From NCBI GenBank assembly GCA_920105805.1, contig CAKKTI010000020.1, positions 52,740-116,739 on the forward strand: a stretch of 64,000 nucleotides of DNA, given 5' to 3'. Under the pieces are notes generated by a model. It worked only from the letters and a program-made list of their open reading frames with translations, was not told the DNA's origin and searched no databases. Shown one piece after another: positions 11,201 through 22,767 of this stretch (positions within the stretch are counted from its first letter, which is position 1; every line of letters starts with the position of its first letter). The DNA is from Condylostoma magnum. Lineage: Eukaryota > Ciliophora > Heterotrichea > Heterotrichida > Condylostomatidae. The position numbers were made by a program, and so were the translations under genes.

Positions 11201-13732
11201 TCTAATTGCTCGTAAGGCTGAAATTCCTGAGTTTTAATCGCTAAGAAATATTAATTCTATTATACTGAAAACTACTACTAAAAAGTCAAGATAATTCATT
11301 TGATCTTAGAAATACTGTTTTGGGCCTAATCCAAATAATTTGGTTCCTAATTCAATAGAAAAAACTATGGTAAAGGAAAAATTTAAGGTGTCTAATCATT
11401 CTTTAAACTCTTCTGACATACCGTAGTAGTAAAGAGATAATACAACAGTGTTTAGTAGAACTATAAGACTCATGAGTATATTAAATCAGTAATTATTTGA
11501 AATTAGATGTAAGGGATACAGCACTTTTTAAATATCTCCTTTTATTCCAGAATGCCATAAATAATAATTCATTTCTGCATATTTTTACTTGGCTTTTTAA
11601 TGATTATATTCTATTAATTCTAAGTCTTATCCAGATCAGTACAAATTATACAATTCAGTCTAATTTTACGGAGTCTCTCTTTACATTTTTGGCAGAATCA
11701 TGTAAAAGCTGTCTTAATGGGTATATCTTTAACATAATTTATCAAAATGCTTAATCATTTCTAGAGTATTACTAAATTCTATGCTATGATTACTAAGCTA
11801 CTGATCTTCAATATCACTATAACTTAAATCTACATCATTAAATGGATTAATTTAAACATGCAACAACCCAATTTTATCTTTATCTATCAATTTGTGTTTT
11901 AATTAATCATCTAGCATAAAAATCAACTGTAACCTTTTAGCAATATGGTATCCATTAATATCATCACACTTATACAGTTTAATTCCTTTGAATCATCCTA
12001 GAATAATTTTATCTATAAGTTGTTTTAACTTCATATCAAAATTACTAATAATTCTCTTTCTATCAACCCAGCTTTAGCCTTTATAATAATCTAATTACCC
12101 CAATTAATAAGTTTTCATTCTTTTTATAATATTTTTACTTAACTTTTACTGTAATTAATTAGAAAAGGCTAAGCTTTACGTTTAATCTTTAGTAACATTT
12201 TCCTAGTTATCATTAAATCCTTCAGTATAAGAATTGTCTGAGTTTTCTATGGACTCAATAGACAAACTATCACTTGCCTCAGTAATTTCTATATGTTGCT
12301 ACTATTTTGCTTCAACTTGATTAAGTCTTTTCTGCCTATACTCATCCATTACCTAAGTAAAAGTGAATTTGATAACGGCCAAAGTCATGTTCAATAAGAA
12401 AAATGCTCCAATAAAAATAAGTACAATAAAATAAATTACAGCAATAGGTGAAAAAATAGACATAACGCTTATCATTATAGAGCTCCATCCTTCTAAAGTG
12501 ACGCATTAAAACACGTTTAGCAATCCGTAAAGAAAATTGTCAAAATTTCTAGCTCCATGGCTAGGATTGTCTAGTGTTTTAGCACATTCAAAGCCAATAG
12601 GACAATCGTCATATCCGCATAGCTAATCAGTAATAACTCCAGTATCAATTTCCAGGCATCTATTTTTAAACAATCCCATCCACAGCTAAAGCCCGGCTAT
12701 AGCAAAAATCATGAAAAAGAACAAAAGTAAGGCTACGGTACTTCCTAGCATATTCAGAGAGTTCATTAAGGCTAGGAAGAGAATCTTCAGTCCTTGAATT
12801 GATGATATTGATCTCAAAGGCCTTAGGACTCTTAAAGTTCTGAGAGCTGATAAGTTCACTCCGTCCTAAATCAAATAAGTGATTCAACCTGTAAGAACTA
12901 TAATAAAATCTAGTATGTTTCAATTATCTCTTAAGTATGAATGCTTGCTAACAACGAATCCCATGGCAAAGATCTTCAAGCAAGCTTCAGCTGTGTATAT
13001 AAACAAGAAAATATCATCAAGAATTTGCAGGCTTGAGTTGCTTGATGATGGATCTTCAATTGCTAGAATTAAAGTATTTAATAAAATTACTAAAATTATA
13101 ACTACTTCAAATAAAGTAGAGTTTGTAATTAACTAGCAAAACTCACTAATTGCACTGTATATAACTTACTATTTTACTCTAAGCATTGAAATTATCAGTT
13201 AATTTACAACTGTCTAGGAGTATCTTTCTAGATTTTCATACCTGGTAAATTCTCTTATCATGATCTAGTTTTTAACAGCCTCAGTATTTGTACTAATCTG
13301 CTCTTAAAATCTCTTGAAGGAACGCTGATCATGAATAAAACTGATTTCCCGTCTAGCGTGCTTTACAAAATGAAGCTCCTAATCAAACTTGAGTTTATTA
13401 AATTTAATTGGCTTTTAGAACAGGCTAATCTTCTTACAGTGAGCTTTTAACTCAATTCTTAGTTTCTAGGTAGTTAAAACAGTGCTTATACGTCTTTACA
13501 ATAGATTATTAGGAGCAGAGGTGATCAATCTGTTTCTACTTCTAGGTACTCTACCAAAACTTTAATTAGTTACAGGATTAATCTAAAAGGATGAAAAAGA
13601 CACATCCCTAAAATGTGCAGCTTTAAAAGGACTTACTGGAGAGCTACAGGAACTAAACTAGTACTATTCAAAAACATTGTCTAATTCCATAACAACATCC
13701 TCTGACTCGCTTTATGATACAATTTCACTCAT
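8231..13732 (-). CDS. Four-domain voltage-gated Ca2+ channel alpha-1 subunit
   Basis: 1,833 residues in one uninterrupted frame. Four repeats of six TM segments with Arg-rich S4 helices ([50 protein letters not shown]). Pore loops give selectivity residues E414 (TLEGW), E929 (SVENW), E1276 (SLEGW) and E1575 (TGEDW): the EEEE ring of Ca2+-selective channels. The pore Trp of repeat II is encoded by UGA. A C-terminal EF-hand-like region and an IQ-like basic helix follow the last S6. In ciliates such channels drive the ciliary Ca2+ current (family knowledge). Stop at UAA 8231; an in-frame UAG nine bases on is an alternative. Very sure. Confidence 0.95.
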
Positions 13733-13818
13733 ATTTGCTATAAAAAACAGATAAATATACAAATTATACCCTAACTATATAACAAACTCATTCTATTAAC
13801 ATATACAAAAACTGAGCC

Positions 13819-14676
13819 ATGATTAATAACTATTATAAATCAAAAATGGACGGAAGATCAGTTTCTAGAAGAACCATTGAAACATTAAAGAAGGAAGTTA
13901 ACTTCTTAATGGATTTCAGCCAAGTGCAACCTGGACTTGGAATCATTCAAATCGGAAACAGTAGTCCTAGCAACATTTACTATCAGTCTTGCAGAGCTCT
14001 TAGTATTCAAATAGAGAAAATCTAGTTTCAAGAGTCTGTGTCAGAGGCTCAAGTAATTGAGGCTATTTATGATTTTAACAACAATGAAAAAATACACGGA
14101 ATAATGGTCATGCAGCCCTTGCCGGACCATATATCCTCAGATATTTTTGAACATATCAATCCCAGCAAAGACGTGGAAGGCCTACATCCAACTAATCTTG
14201 GATACTTAGCACTAGGAAAAAGTGCAAATGTACCATGCACGGCAGAGGCATGCATATAAATACTCAACTTTTACAGAGTTCCCTTAGAGGGCAAAAACAT
14301 TGCAGTCATTGGCAGGAGTAAAATTATTGGGCTGCCTTTATAACATCTTCTTTTGAGGTAACATGCCACCGTTACTATCTGTCACTCAAAAACTAGGAAT
14401 TTAAAGCACTTCACGGAAAATGCTGACATTGTTATCGTCGCAGTTGGAAGACCAAAGTTCTTAAAGAAGGACTACATAAGGCGAAACACTGTTGTGATTG
14501 ATGTCGGGACAAACTATACTGACGGAAAATTAGTAGGAGATGTTGATTTTGATAGTTGTAAACAAGTGACCAATGCTATTACCCCTGTTCCTGGGGGAGT
14601 AGGACCAGTCACTATTTCGGTACTCTTGAGCAACTTAGTTAAGTGTTGGATTAAACAATCTCAAGAGCAGAAGTAA
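13819..14676 (+). CDS. Methylenetetrahydrofolate dehydrogenase (FolD/MTHFD type)
   Basis: 285 residues covering the bifunctional dehydrogenase/cyclohydrolase fold: N-terminal catalytic domain with KDVEGLHP, then the Rossmann half with GRSKIIGLPLQHLL and the C-terminal TPVPGGVGPVT signature. The family interconverts methylene-, methenyl- and formyl-tetrahydrofolate. Two catalytic positions differ: YxxxK, which carries the cyclohydrolase lysine, reads Y54-Y-Q-S-C58, and the usual VQLPLP reads VMQPLP. I infer reduced or absent cyclohydrolase activity. No Trp codon of any kind is needed. Ends at UAA followed directly by UAG. Confidence 0.92.
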
Positions 14677-14736
14677 TAGGTTAATAAAGATGTTTAAAAA
14701 ATGGATTGTTAATAGTAACATACAGACCATTTCTAG

Positions 14737-15138
14737 TCAATTAATTAATCTATCATAAAGCTGGTATAGTCTTAAATAAAGTGATTCTCCCTCTAATATT
14801 GTATTAATTTCTACGACCTTCTAGCATTGATTTATCTCGTCTATTGCTCTTTGCCTATCAATACCAATAACACCACATTTCTAAAGCATATTCTTCTCTA
14901 ACTATGATTTTTTTAATCGGTGTGTAATATCTTCAATTTACTTTAACTTTTCCTAACAAATTCCCTCGTATCTCTCAGGACATTAATTGTACATTGTATA
15001 CAAAGAAATTAAGTCATTTTTCAAGCTTTACAGTCTTCCATTCTCTCTAAACTACTTAACTGACCCTCCTACCAGTTTATTCCTTTGCTTATTAACATGA
15101 TCTTAATAAACTTTTGCCTTGACTTAATTCTCTTCCAT
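14737..15138 (-). CDS. Small coiled-coil protein, 3' end ambiguous
   Basis: 133 residues if the UGA at 14739-14737 terminates. Mostly charged helix (QEKLKQIEDITHRLKKSQLEK). If UGA is read as Trp, as everywhere else here, the frame adds a hydrophobic tail (MVCMLLLTIHFLNIFI) and ends at the UAA at 14635, overlapping the convergent folate gene by 42 bp. That tail would make it a tail-anchored, SNARE-like protein, but it is antisense to the folate gene's 3' end and may be chance. No family recognised. It diverges from the gene at 15288 across 150 bp. Confidence 0.5.
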
Positions 15139-15287
15139 AAAATATGTTATAAGAAGACCTGATATAAATTTTTGATGTTTAAAATAATTGAGATAAGCTT
15201 TAATTTCACAGCATACTTACCTTAACTAGCTAAATCCAACTGGTTACACTTCATATAGATTTAGACTAAAAGAAAATAAACCCGATA

Positions 15288-16805
15288 ATGATACCAACTA
15301 CTGTATATTTTTAAGCGAATAGCCCAAGTAAGCTTTTCTTAAAATAGCCTTAAGCGTAAAATGCCAAAGTAATCGATTTAAATGGAAGTTAGGTTGCACT
15401 TGGAGACTATGCTCTAAATTTGTTAGTTTAGTACATTGGTGCTTAAGAAAAATTGGACTAATATAAAGTAATATCAATCTAAAGCATAAATTCACTGACT
15501 TTTTTACTGTTTGAGCAAGCCCAATATCATATAGACTGGTACAATGCATTCAACGAGCTACTACAACTAATGCTTCAATACTAAACTAGGAAAACTTAAT
15601 CATCCCTGGGAAGAATTATCGATATACATGAAATAGATCCAAAATAAGGACAGGCTTTCAGACATTTTAAAGTAGCTTGTATAAGGAACTAGTCTCCTAT
15701 TGAAGAATGGGCAACTTTTGATACTCTATAACCGGATTTAGGATTATCAGTACAAGAAATTCTAGCAGCAATGGAAGACCAGCTTGATATTGCTAACTGT
15801 GAAATTCTTAATATGTTTTTATTGGATAGAGTAGCAGAGGAGTAGGACTGACGCATGTAAAATTATTTCAAAGATTATGATATACCAGATTGCAATGAAG
15901 AGAATATTTCTAAGTTTATGGATCTAAATGAAGAAAATCTCTATAATAATCTGAATTTATAGCTTTATGACTATGATTAAGCCACTATACTAGGAGAAAT
16001 GATTGACTGTTTTAAATTGATTTATCTATAAAAGCTATAAATTGTTACAGAAACTGTTGTACTTAGTAAATAACAAGACAGCTTTGAAGATGAGGCTAGT
16101 TTTAAAGGTGTATTTGATTAGAATCAAAGTGATTTTTATGAATAAAGTGAATTTAACATTGAGTAAGATTATCTAGATAATAAGTATTTCAGTAGAGTAT
16201 CAAGTCCTGCAGGATTAGAATAAGTTTTACCATAAAACCCGATTGACTTTAATATGTTTATTGAATAAGAAAACAAACCTATACTTCCTGAACTCACTTA
16301 TCAATAGGAAGAAGACAACTAAACTCCTTATGAAGTTGAGGAAGCTCAAAGTGAAGAATTCTTCCCTCAAATGAGTTTTTCATAGTATAGTATAGACTCA
16401 TAGTAGTATACTTATTTAGCCCCAAAGCCTAAAAAGGAAGAGAACTAATAAAAGATTTACCTTCGTCCCATACAAGACGACATTTACAATCTTTATTTAG
16501 ACACAATAGATGAGGAATCCTAGGAATTAGACAATTCTTTATACTTCAGACAGTCAAATCCAATTAAATTCTATGACAGTAACCATGATTTTGAACCTTA
16601 AATCCCATAAATTGAAGTCATTCCAAGTTTTGATGAAAGCATGATAGATGAAAAGTCAATACAAAGTGAAAAGAAAGAAAACTAACTGTAATACGTCAAA
16701 CGCTAGAAAAGCCGTTACAGAAGACGAAAAATTAAGATAGGAATCCTTCCCCCTGATACAGAAACAGGATGGATGCGTGAGACTTGCAATTGCTTGATAT
16801 TTTAA
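15288..16805 (+). CDS. Hypothetical acidic/Gln-rich protein with CaaX-like C-terminus
   Basis: 505 residues, no recognised domain. The first 160 residues look globular; the middle is acidic and Gln-rich (Gln mostly UAA/UAG). The C-terminus is polybasic (KRQKSRYRRRKIKIG) and ends Cys-Asn-Cys-Leu-Ile-Phe followed at once by UAA. CLIF fits a CaaX prenylation box and the basic patch would aid membrane binding, so I infer a lipid-anchored peripheral membrane protein. The motif also supports UAA as the true stop. The stop codon overlaps the convergent VPS36 stop by two bases in a TTTAAA hexamer. Confidence 0.75.
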
Positions 16806-17857
16806 ACATTTAGTAGTAAATTACTATAAAAATATAGTCCTTCTAATGTTTGGTCCCTGGCTAGCAAACTTCTTCTCTCAATCATCAACAAGCATTCTTT
16901 AGCAATGATCAAGTTTATATTAAGTTCACTAGCAATCATTCTGTCATTCACTGGTTATTTTTACTCTACTATACTTAGTATTTGCTCTTCTAAATGCTCC
17001 TGACTTAGTCTCTCCAGTTTCAATGCAAGTAATCCATCTTCTAGCTCTATATATCTTACGCCCATTCCTTACAAAAATTAACAGCAATCTTTTAAATCCT
17101 TCGGACTCACAGGATCTGATCCCCTTGCTCTGTTATAAAGACAAAACGCATCGAATAAAGGTAAAATTCCTCCTACCATTTCTAAGTGCTGAATTATAAA
17201 ATCATTCAGTTCTCTTGCCAATTACTACAAAAAGTTTTTACCAGCTGATTATTTAGTCACTCCGCTAGTCGTTCCTAAACTTTACAGTAAATTTCATACC
17301 TCTGCTAACTCGCCGTCTTTTGATTCATTTGATCTTTGCAATTTCTCAGCTATTTGTACCAAATCTCTAGTTTTCTACTTCAATGAGTCAAGATCTCTAA
17401 AGGCTGAGTCTATTGTTTGTTTTTAGTAAGTAGTTGAAGATTTTATGGACTGTTTTATGCCTGCTAGTCCATAACCTTGGATCCTATTCGGCTAATGGGA
17501 GACTTGACTTACTATTCAAGCTTTGTTCTGTATTGATTAGTTGAGTTGATTATAAAATTAATCTCTATTGCCTTGGTTGAATTTTAATTCGATTACTTAA
17601 GGAATTCCTGGTTATTCAGTGAAAAGCTTTATTCTAGGAGTTCTAAAAATACCACTTTTTGGTTAAGTTTCGTATAAGCTTTATAATAGAATTTAGATGT
17701 TTAAAGATCCTGTGAAAATGAGTCGCATATTAGTTAAATATATGTATGAGTCTTACATTATCTCTTTTGTTTTGCCACTAACTCCAATACCCCCTTACTC
17801 CAGTATGACTACTTCTCTTTCCATAAGAACTGGCCTTCCACTTTAGGTGAATTCCAT
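16802..17857 (-). CDS. VPS36: ESCRT-II subunit VPS36
   Basis: 351 residues. N-terminal GLUE-like domain (about 1-125), then GLAGIKQSI and a helical linker, then tandem winged-helix domains with GGILPLFDAFCLYNRARG, KDLKDCCQFL and a C-terminal AKECLLMIERRSLLARD...GLYFYSNLL that matches the family end. VPS36 with SNF8 and VPS25 forms ESCRT-II, which sorts ubiquitinated cargo at endosomes; the GLUE domain binds phosphoinositide and ubiquitin. Length is close to other VPS36 proteins. It begins 10 bp after the stop of the upstream sensor-like gene. Confidence 0.92.
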
Positions 17858-17867
17858 TTATTATATG

Positions 17868-20813
17868 TTAACATTGGTAGATAATTATAATGGGAAGTAT
17901 TAGTTACCTATGTATTCCAGAAGATATTTCATTAAAATGTTAATCTAACTAATAAGTAGTAAATATGAAACTCAACTGTTTAGCGAGCTTTTTAACTCGG
18001 TCATTATCTTGTTAAGCTGATTGGAAATTTAAAATTTAAGCTCCACAATTATCTACAACAAATTATACAAAATACTCAGGTAAAGTCTCAAGTTAAACTA
18101 TGACAATATGAATATCTTTTTAGTAAATTTGTTTTAAGTCTTACAACGTGACCTAGCAGATAGGGTCATCTATATTATCAACAAATACTACCATTATTTT
18201 GAGTGAATCATTTTGCTTAAACATTCTCATTCCCCGAATCAAAGTATCAAATAAATGATTTCTTACCTCTAGTTGCGAATAATTTGATGAAAAAAACTAC
18301 TTAGCATCTTAAACTGGTAAATCCCTCAGAATAATATCAAGTTAATCATAATGATAAGAGTAAGAACTGATCATTCCTAGTCCGCAATTATACCCTACAA
18401 TATTCTCTTAAATGTACTTAATTATATCGTTATTAATTTGCTGAGGATTAAAGAACGGATAATGAAAAGCAAATAGAATATCTGGATTATTTGACGAGTA
18501 CTTGCTATGCAAAAGATTTAAAAGAGGAGTCTTATTTATTAGACCATATGTTTCGAATATTTTATATATTTCATTAATAGCAAGTTATCTTACAGTGTTG
18601 TTATAAAAAGTTCCTACTTCCTACATAAAAATTACAATTGCAGAGGTAAAAGCAACACATGACTCAACAAGTTTTCGCTGATCTAGGAAAATTAGCCCTC
18701 TTGTAAATAACAATAACTAATTGAGCAAAGGTCTTTCCTACTGAATTAAGCCTAATTAAAACATTTGTCCCTTATATTTTTCATTTTCTTGTACATTTAT
18801 ACCAAGCCTTTTTATTCTAACAGTATCAATATCACATTTTTTATAGCTTTTTAGTTCTTTTACTAAATTTTAATCGATATCGAGTAAATCTAAAGCTTAT
18901 TGATACCATTAAAGACCGTAGAATATAAAGGCTATATCTAGAATAAGCTTGATTACCCTTACAAACTAAGTTCTTGTTCTAACATAAAAATTTAAAGCAG
19001 CTATTAAACTATCTTTTGCACTTATAAAGTAATGATGATAATCCCATTTAGGTTAGTCAGGAGCTAAAGTATAAAAGAATTCTAAATATCCTGCTGAAAG
19101 CTGTTAAGATTGTTCAGCAATAGTTAATTATAAGAAATACTCCTCTATTTACCATCCATCTATAGGGTCTCTACTTATATCAGCTTTAATTTATTCTAGT
19201 TATTTCTAATTAAAATTTTTACAGATTTACTTTATATCTTAAATCTTATTGTATACTTTTTAGGTTTCTTTAACCGTTTTCTCGAATATTTTAAAGGATT
19301 TGTCGTAATCTTTATTTTGTAAATATGCCATTCCAATAAGGTTATTAATTAACAACATTCCTCGGTAATTTTTAAGCTCTTTGTACATTTCTAGCACTAT
19401 TTCTAGATTTTACTTCCTTTTTTCAATATTCGGATTTAAAAGAAAGTTTGGGTTTATTTACAGCTCTAGAATAGTATAGTATTTCATACTCATTTATATT
19501 TAAGTAGCTTCCTAATAGCAATTAGTATTCAATGGGTCAATAGAGTTCCTAGAGGTTAGAAATTTAGTAAATGTTTACAATGGTCTTTTCAGATGACTCG
19601 AATAATAACTAAATAACAGTTGAAATATAACTACTACACCTACCATATGAACTGTAATTATCAGTGTTGAGATGGAAATAGTTGTAATTGCCTCGTCTTT
19701 GTATGAATTCCACTACTCCTTAAAATAATTAACATCAAAAATAGCTCCACATACTAAATTTTACTCACTAATAATACCATCTGATTGAAATATAGCTACA
19801 GGATACGTTGCAATTCAATAAACTTTATTGTTCTCTATTATTTCTATAAACTAGTGTTTTGAAAGATCGTAGGATAAGAAGATGTCCGCAAGTTTTTCTG
19901 CTAGGATAGGATCGTCTGGGAATATAATCTGATCCAGAGTAACGTCATCTTCTAGCTGGCCTACGGCTATATTGTCTACTGCTAAAATGTTCTACCCTGA
20001 AATGTGAGATAAGAAAAACCGATACCCATCAATATTTTTCATTAAAGAATTGATAGATCTAGAGTTCATGGTATAATACAAGGCCCCATAACTATCAATC
20101 TTTAAAATGATCCCATAATTAAAGCCGTCTCTTGCAAATAGAATTTCATTAGCCCAAGTATCCCCTTATTTCATCAATTTGTAATAAAATCCTTCACATG
20201 TAGGATCAAAAATCTAGGGATTAATTTTACACTAACTTTAAGTATTAATTAAAGAGCTGTCTTAACTAAGCTACTATATAGGAGTTCCGTATATCAATCT
20301 TTCTTCCTCAATAATAATTCCAATTTAGTATATATAATTGCTACTAGCTTCAGAATAGATTTTTATAAGGGGATCAATTCCTCTGAGTACATCATATTTA
20401 GATTCTGTGACATCAAGCCTCGCTTCTATACTAGTGCCAAATGCATATCCAGAGTACGAATAATTAGGAATCGTCAAACTTCCTGTTTCATAAAAACTCA
20501 AATTATTAGTGTTATCCTCTTTAGTAATATCTATCTCTCCTTATCTAATCATATTTACCAATTTCCTTAGAGAGAACAGCATTTAAGATGGATATACAAG
20601 TTAGGATTATATGCTATATGATCTTAACATAGCAATTGTTTTCAGCTTATCCTTTTATTCGTTTTCGAACTAATCATACTGTTCTTATGCCCAATTCCAA
20701 TACTAGAAGTATATATAAATGGTTGAGACTATACAAATCAGAACTATGAGGATAGAGGCTGGATGAGTTATACGATAGGCTATCAGATTTGATAGTTTTC
20801 TAAATTCTGCCAT
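17868..20813 (-). CDS. Two-TM Cache-like sensor with C-terminal TPR/vWA-like region
   Basis: 981 residues. TM1 near residues 20-36 (ASILIVLICIVSTIYIY), an extracellular region of about 340 residues with the look of a Cache ligand-binding domain (VYWIATYPVAIFQSDG), and TM2 at about 375-400. The cytoplasmic part has TPR-like helices (NNLIGMAYLQNKDYDKSFKIF) and a C-terminal alpha/beta segment (LKIMVVFVDNIDDP) resembling a von Willebrand A fold. No kinase or cyclase domain is visible. I infer a receptor-type membrane protein, ligand unknown. Its ATG directly abuts the stop of the upstream MORN gene (TAAATG). Domain names are by eye only. Confidence 0.7.
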
Positions 20814-21860
20814 TTAATATTTCTTTATTAATCTACCATTCTCCCATTTACCTTTACGGTCCAAACCGTCTATTATCAGCTTTCCCTTGCCATGCTATTT
20901 CCCTTTTCTTCATAACCCTTCAAAACGAGCACCACTAGGCCAGCTGAAAATCCCAAATCCTTCCTTTTTGTTGTTTTTGTATAATCCTTAGTATGTTCTG
21001 CCGTCAGTTCATTCAAAGCTGCCTTTTCCGTGCATTTGGCCGTTGAGTCATTGTCCCTGGTACTTATCTCCGTTATTTCAAATGTATTAGCCATCTCCGT
21101 TGAATAAATCGTTTTGGAAGTATCCGTGGTACTCACCTTGTTAAGGGCTAATTAGAACTCCATAACCACATTTTATACCGTTAATATATTCTCCTTTATA
21201 CAATGAGCCATCGCTAAATGACTGAACTCCTTTTCCGTTGTATTAATCTTCAAATCATTCTCCTTTGTAATATGTTCCATCAGAATATAAGAAAATTCCT
21301 TGTCCTGATGCTTTCCCATCCTCTCAATTTCCTTAATATAAACTTCCATCTGGATTAACAAAGCGCCCTACTCCATTCTAAAAGTCATTCTGCATAATAC
21401 CTTCAAAATAAGCACCATTAGGGAAGATTTACCAGCAGTATCCATGTCTTAAGTAGTCATTGAAAGTAAAAGATCCTTTAAAATTACTAAAGTCCTACAA
21501 TTTGCAAAGACCTGGATTAAAAGTTTGTTTCTACTCAATTTAGTTGTAATCAATAGTTAGTCGTTTTAGCCTTTTTAACTTATTTTTTACCCTTTTAGGA
21601 ATCTCAATATCTTTAGTTCTAATAAGTTTATATGGAAAATTTTGCAATTATTTAAAAACTGTAAATTGTTTTCGCACTAACAATCCCTTAAATAGAGATT
21701 GTACTTAAGTTAGATTTTCATCATATTAAAGACTAAATACAGCTTCGTAGGGATCATTAAACTGATTTTACTGCACTTATATTATATCCTTATTCTTAAG
21801 GATACTATCTGTATTACTCTCCATTTGTTATTGGCCATTACAACAACTAGCATTGCCCAT
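20814..21860 (-). CDS. MORN-repeat protein (1), probably N-acylated
   Basis: 348 residues. From about residue 155 a run of about eight MORN repeats (YxGxWxxGxxxGxGxF type, for example YQGNWEDGKASGQGIF), several with UGA supplying the conserved Trp (KGEWFEDQYNGKG). N-terminus MGNASCC fits myristoylation plus palmitoylation. MORN repeats typically organise membrane-linked or cytoskeletal complexes. A Lys/Arg-rich segment lies before the repeats. The stop UAA is followed with no gap by the ATG of the Cache-like gene. A divergent 286-bp AT-rich spacer separates it from the Rab gene. Confidence 0.88.
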
Positions 21861-22146
21861 CTTGCTTTTAGTATTACTGTAAAATGGGCAGAGTATTAAA
21901 GTATTTAATTGATATAATTACTAGGTGTATATTGATATTCTTATCAAGTTAAATTTTAGGATACCAAAACCAATAAACTTTTCCATAGTAGCATAAACAA
22001 TACTATAATAAATTTAAACTAAGCTATTGATCACAATTACTGCTTTAGAGGTAGTTACTGTATATTATCTCTGTTTTATAATTATATATAATTTATTAAT
22101 TAATAAGCCAGTAATTGATCCCTTAATAATAAATCTAAAATAAAAC

Positions 22147-22767
<621 letters not shown>

